A DNA stretch of 64,000 bases from Cryptomeria japonica (lineage: Eukaryota; Streptophyta; Pinopsida; Cupressales; Cupressaceae): NCBI RefSeq assembly GCF_030272615.1, contig NC_081413.1, positions 606,586,209 to 606,650,208 on the forward strand, written 5' to 3'. The notes beneath the pieces were generated by a model. The model did not search any database. It saw only the letters and a program-made list of their open reading frames with translations, and was not told the origin of the DNA. The number at the start of each line of letters is the position of its first letter. The first letter of the stretch is position 1. Below are positions 60,581-64,000 of the stretch, one piece after another. Made by a program: the position numbers and the translations under genes.

Positions 60581-60976
60581 TGTAGATGATTCTAAGACAT
60601 CAAATACAACCAATATAAGTTGCAAACAAAGGAATACATTTTGTAAATCTATTTAGGATTTTTTGAACACATCTACATAAAATGATATATCTCCATAATT
60701 ATCATTCTGCAAAATGCATAGGTGTAGTTGTACATTCTCTAGCTACATTTGTTGATGTATTTGTAAAATGATTTAGATGTAAATGTGAGTTTCTATTGTA
60801 TTAAGAATACTTAGTAATTACTTATACATCTAAAATAGATTGTTAAGTAAATCTATCACATGGAATATAATATGTATTTATCATGTACACAAAATTTAGA
60901 TTTATTGATATTTCTTTCCTCTTTGTTGTCAGTATCTTTGTTGCATATTGTATGTGAAACAAACTCCAAGCAACTC
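60581..60976. other. Non-coding DNA before the long LTR F
   Basis: Nothing is identified. The bases just before 60977 do not form a PPT, so F is more likely a 5' or solo LTR than a 3' LTR. Confidence 0.45.
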
Positions 60977-63900
60977 TGTAGTACCCCTACTCGTTTGAAC
61001 TCATTAGACTCATACTTTATTATTGTTAGTTTCAATGGATACATTACCATGATATATTATTCAGATTTTTATGACATTATGCTTTATTTGGAAATGAGAT
61101 GTATAATTTATTTGCAGTATTTCAATATTTGTGATTTATGGCATTTTATGGATTATTGCTATGTACTGACATTTTACTTTATCTATGCAATGTGCAATTA
61201 TATGTTGTGGGTTTGCGAGTGTATTGGATGCAAGGGGACGATTTTCCTTCACTCATTTCGGTGAGACAGGGAACGTCGCGAATCTCCTTCATCGGTGTGT
61301 ATGCAGTGTTTTCTATATTGTATATATATGCATGTGTGGTTCAGTGATGCAGGATATTGCAGGTACAAGTATCGGGTAGGTACGGGGTATCGTCTCCACC
61401 TGGCTTCACAGGTCTGAGCGTGCCTTTTATTTTCGATGGAAGTGGAGGAGATAGTAGTTGACCCTATTTTTACTCAGTTACACTCGTGTGAGTGTCGTCA
61501 GTTGGTCGTCAAGTCAGTTAGTTCGACCTTCATATTTTGTCGTTTGATCTTTTCATGAGTATTTGCTTGAGGTTTGTTCTGTTGTGTGTGTTTTAGTGGA
61601 TTCAATTAATTAATTAATTAAGTTTATGGAATTATCTCATAGTTAAATTGTTTATGTATTGAGATTATAAATTTAGTTAATTAAAAGAAATTATTAAATT
61701 AAGTTGCAAGCTGCATGATATTATAAATATATTTTTATTTAATTTTTTGTGGAAAAATAAATTAAATTAATTATATTTATTATTTCCTAGAATTTTAAAT
61801 AAATAAAAGAATAAATAAATAAATAAAAGAATAAATAATTAAAAGAATAAATAAATAAATAAATGAATAAAAGAATTAATTAGAATTAAAGTATTGCTTT
61901 AATTCTTTATTTAGAAAATTAATTAACTTCCATGAGAAAAGAAAAGAAAGAATAATGATTTTTAATTATTGCATGTTAGTTTATCTTTTGTTATAAAACT
62001 AGAAAAAAAAAAAAATTACTTTTATTCTAAATTTAGGTTTTTGAGAAAAAGCTATTGAACCTAGAATTTTATTTTAAATAGGGGAATAGGTCTTTATTTT
62101 AGACACACAGGAAACAGATCAGGAAATTTAGGTGAAGAAATTTATTGGAAGCTTGTTGAAAAGATCAAGGCTCTTCTACAGATTTCTTCCAGGAAAGTTA
62201 TACCAGATTGGGTGGCTTCTTTTGATTGTTGTTTTAAGAAAATATTTTATTTCTTTCTTCTTTCTGAATGATGTGTGTGTTAAGATGTTTGTCAAATCTA
62301 AAATCATGTTTGATTATTTCTTGTTCTTGGCTAAAGTCCATTCCTGAAGTTAATTTCTAGTTTGTGGAAAGAAGTTATTACCTGGGTGTTTGTAGATTAA
62401 ATTTTGAGAAAATTGGGAAAAATTATTTTGACAAATTTTGCAAAGATTTTTATTGTGCATGGAACTCTGTGATATTATTAGTTATTATAGAAATAATTTT
62501 AATTATTAATTAAATTTATTGTATTATTAAAAGTTAAGAGAAATTATTTTATTATATTATTTGGAGATATTATGTATTAATTAATTTCCTTGTAAATAAA
62601 TTTGATTGGAAATAAATTTTGGGTGAAAAGAGAATTTACTTGTTTTAGATTATTGTTTAAAAAAATTAAAAAACAACAACAACAACATTAAATAAAATTA
62701 AAAAATTCAATTAAAAATAATAATAATAATATTACATGTGTGTGTGTGTGTGTGTAGTGTTTTCTGTGGTTTTAATTATGTTATTTTGGAAATGAAAGAT
62801 ATTTGAAAATTAAATCTTCTTTTTATTATATATTTTAATGTGATAAAATTATATAATATTATATTCGTAGAATATATATATATTTATGTAATTATATTAT
62901 ATTATTATATATAATTTGGAATTTAGAATTTAATTTAGATTATTTATAAAATCTAATCGGGTTTATTTGTAAATTAATCATGAACATATAATTAGGGGGT
63001 TAATTTTTATGTGATTTTATTTAACTTTATTGGACAAATGACAACATTGATTTCTTGTATTAATATAGTTGTATTTTTTTATTTTCTCGAAAATTCCTTA
63101 TTTGCAAGTTATTTCTGCTTTTGGTTGTTTTAAGAAAAGATTGTCTGTATTAGGATCTTGTGTAAATGGTGTTTGCAGTCAAGCTTAATTTCGTTGCAAT
63201 TCTGGTTGAGTTGTCATTGTGTCCTATGTTATTATTTCTCCTTGGTCAGGTGTTGTTGTAAAACCTTATTGATGTGAGCCATTGTGTGTGTTTGTCCAAA
63301 TGACCAATCTTGGGTTAGTGATTATGTATCCTTCACCTGTGCTTTGTCAGGGTTGTTTATGGTTGTCTATTTCACCATAGAGTTCTCGTAGAGAGAGACA
63401 TTTCCTGTTAGTGTCCTATGAGAGAGAGTGGCTTTCGAGCGGGGGTCGTGCCCAAAGTGGGTGACAGGATAACCCGTCGAAAGTTGGTTAAAAAGTGATA
63501 ACATAATAATATATTGGGGGGGAGTGAGATAAATATTAATTAAGATAAGTGTACCTCATGCATAGGTGAGTGCTTGTACAGGGCTCATAATGTTACGAGA
63601 AGGCCTGGAATGGCAAACTCACCACCTTGTCTTCACGAAAGGATTGGTAGGGTCCGCATGAGACTTAGTTGGAACCGGAGGCTAGGGAGAGGTTACCAGG
63701 AGAAACCCGAGGATGGGGGTCGGGACCTATGGAGGTTGTACCATGGTAACCATCAAGCTATGTGATGACACTCTCTTCTTAGAGTCACTAGTGTTTTGTG
63801 AGTTGAGTCACATGGATGTTTGCAAAGTCTTGTAGTCCTTTTGTACTTGTCTTACTTTTCTTGCTTGAGGGTTTTCTACTATCTCCTAGCACGGTGGGCT

Positions 63901-64000
63901 GGTACCATTTCAGGATCACATGGTCGGGTGGTAGTGCCACTTCCCATCAGATGTTCTGGATTGTATCTTCAGGCGAGGAAAGGCTTCGCTAGTGTATCTT
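60977..64000 (+). repeat. Element F: long LTR of the E/G family, cut by the window end
   Basis: It starts TGTAGTACCCCTACTCG, matching the start of E on its own strand. GGTACGGGGTATCGTCTCC and CTTCACAGGTCTGAGCGTGCC (about 61380-61420) and CCTAGCACGGTGGG (about 63886) are also shared. By comparison with E, several hundred bases remain beyond the window. Simple repeats inside include AAATA-type runs (61797-61870), (AAC)n and (AAT)n (62673-62732) and (TG)n (62737-62755). Confidence 0.88.

Noticed and set aside
63574-63765. 63-codon open frame near the right edge
   Set aside because: It lies inside LTR F, in a part conserved with E at the DNA level but not open in E. There is no domain.

Overview
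This 64 kb window looks like intergenic DNA from a large, repeat-rich plant nuclear genome. A gymnosperm such as a conifer is my best guess, from the density, age and nesting of the LTR retrotransposons and their very long LTRs; I cannot name a species. I see no cellular protein gene, no rRNA gene and no functional tRNA gene. Almost everything with recognisable structure is a transposable element or its remains, and the DNA is strongly AT-rich.

Layout. (1) 0.8-6.0 kb: a decayed Ty1/copia element on the minus strand (gag, protease, integrase, RT, part of RNase H) with an initiator-Met PBS and a 1,360-bp LTR. (2) 6.77-21.7 kb: element B, a plus-strand LTR element with a perfect TSD (CTTAG) that encodes gag and part of a protease but no RT or integrase. 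Element C (10.17-18.16 kb, minus strand) is nested inside B's gag zinc finger. C has matching 1,165-bp LTRs, an initiator-Met PBS and Sirevirus-like multiple PPTs. In place of gag-pol it carries a coiled-coil/multi-zinc-knuckle ORF and a separate ORF of about 1,120 codons. (3) 23.3-24.3 kb: an array of GGGTTTTAAAACCC palindromes leading into a degraded ORF of about 1,110 codons (24.4-27.8 kb). (4) 27.8-43.7 kb: element G, a large-LTR non-autonomous element whose 5' LTR is truncated and whose 3' LTR is 4,665 bp. It contains element D (9.1 kb, identical-length 521-bp LTRs, TSD ATTAA), which contains a 4,098-bp solo LTR E (TSD TTAGC) of the same broad LTR family as G. (5) 43.7-47.1 kb: non-coding DNA and a copia-type 3' end with its LTR. 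(6) 47.2-55.3 kb: repeats rich in CTCGCAAC-type words flanking a third ORF of about 1,130 codons, open in one frame except for stop codons. (7) 55.7-58.5 kb: a degraded hAT-superfamily (ZNF862-like) transposase. (8) 59-61 kb: tandem repeats and a tRNA-derived SINE. (9) 60.98 kb to the window end: a further long LTR, F, of the E/G family.

Two themes stand out. Three separate loci carry an uninterrupted-length (about 1.1 kb codons) accessory ORF unrelated by eye to gag-pol, with a globular N-terminal half, a polar low-complexity middle and a coiled-coil C-terminal part. In the two best preserved copies the reading frame is kept over 3.4 kb and nearly every internal stop is a one-step C-to-T change of CAG, CGA or CAA, which fits decay by deamination of methylated CHG/CG cytosines rather than relaxed indel drift. 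Nested boundaries were found by matching LTR ends, TSDs, PBSs and PPTs by eye; percentages are hand counts.
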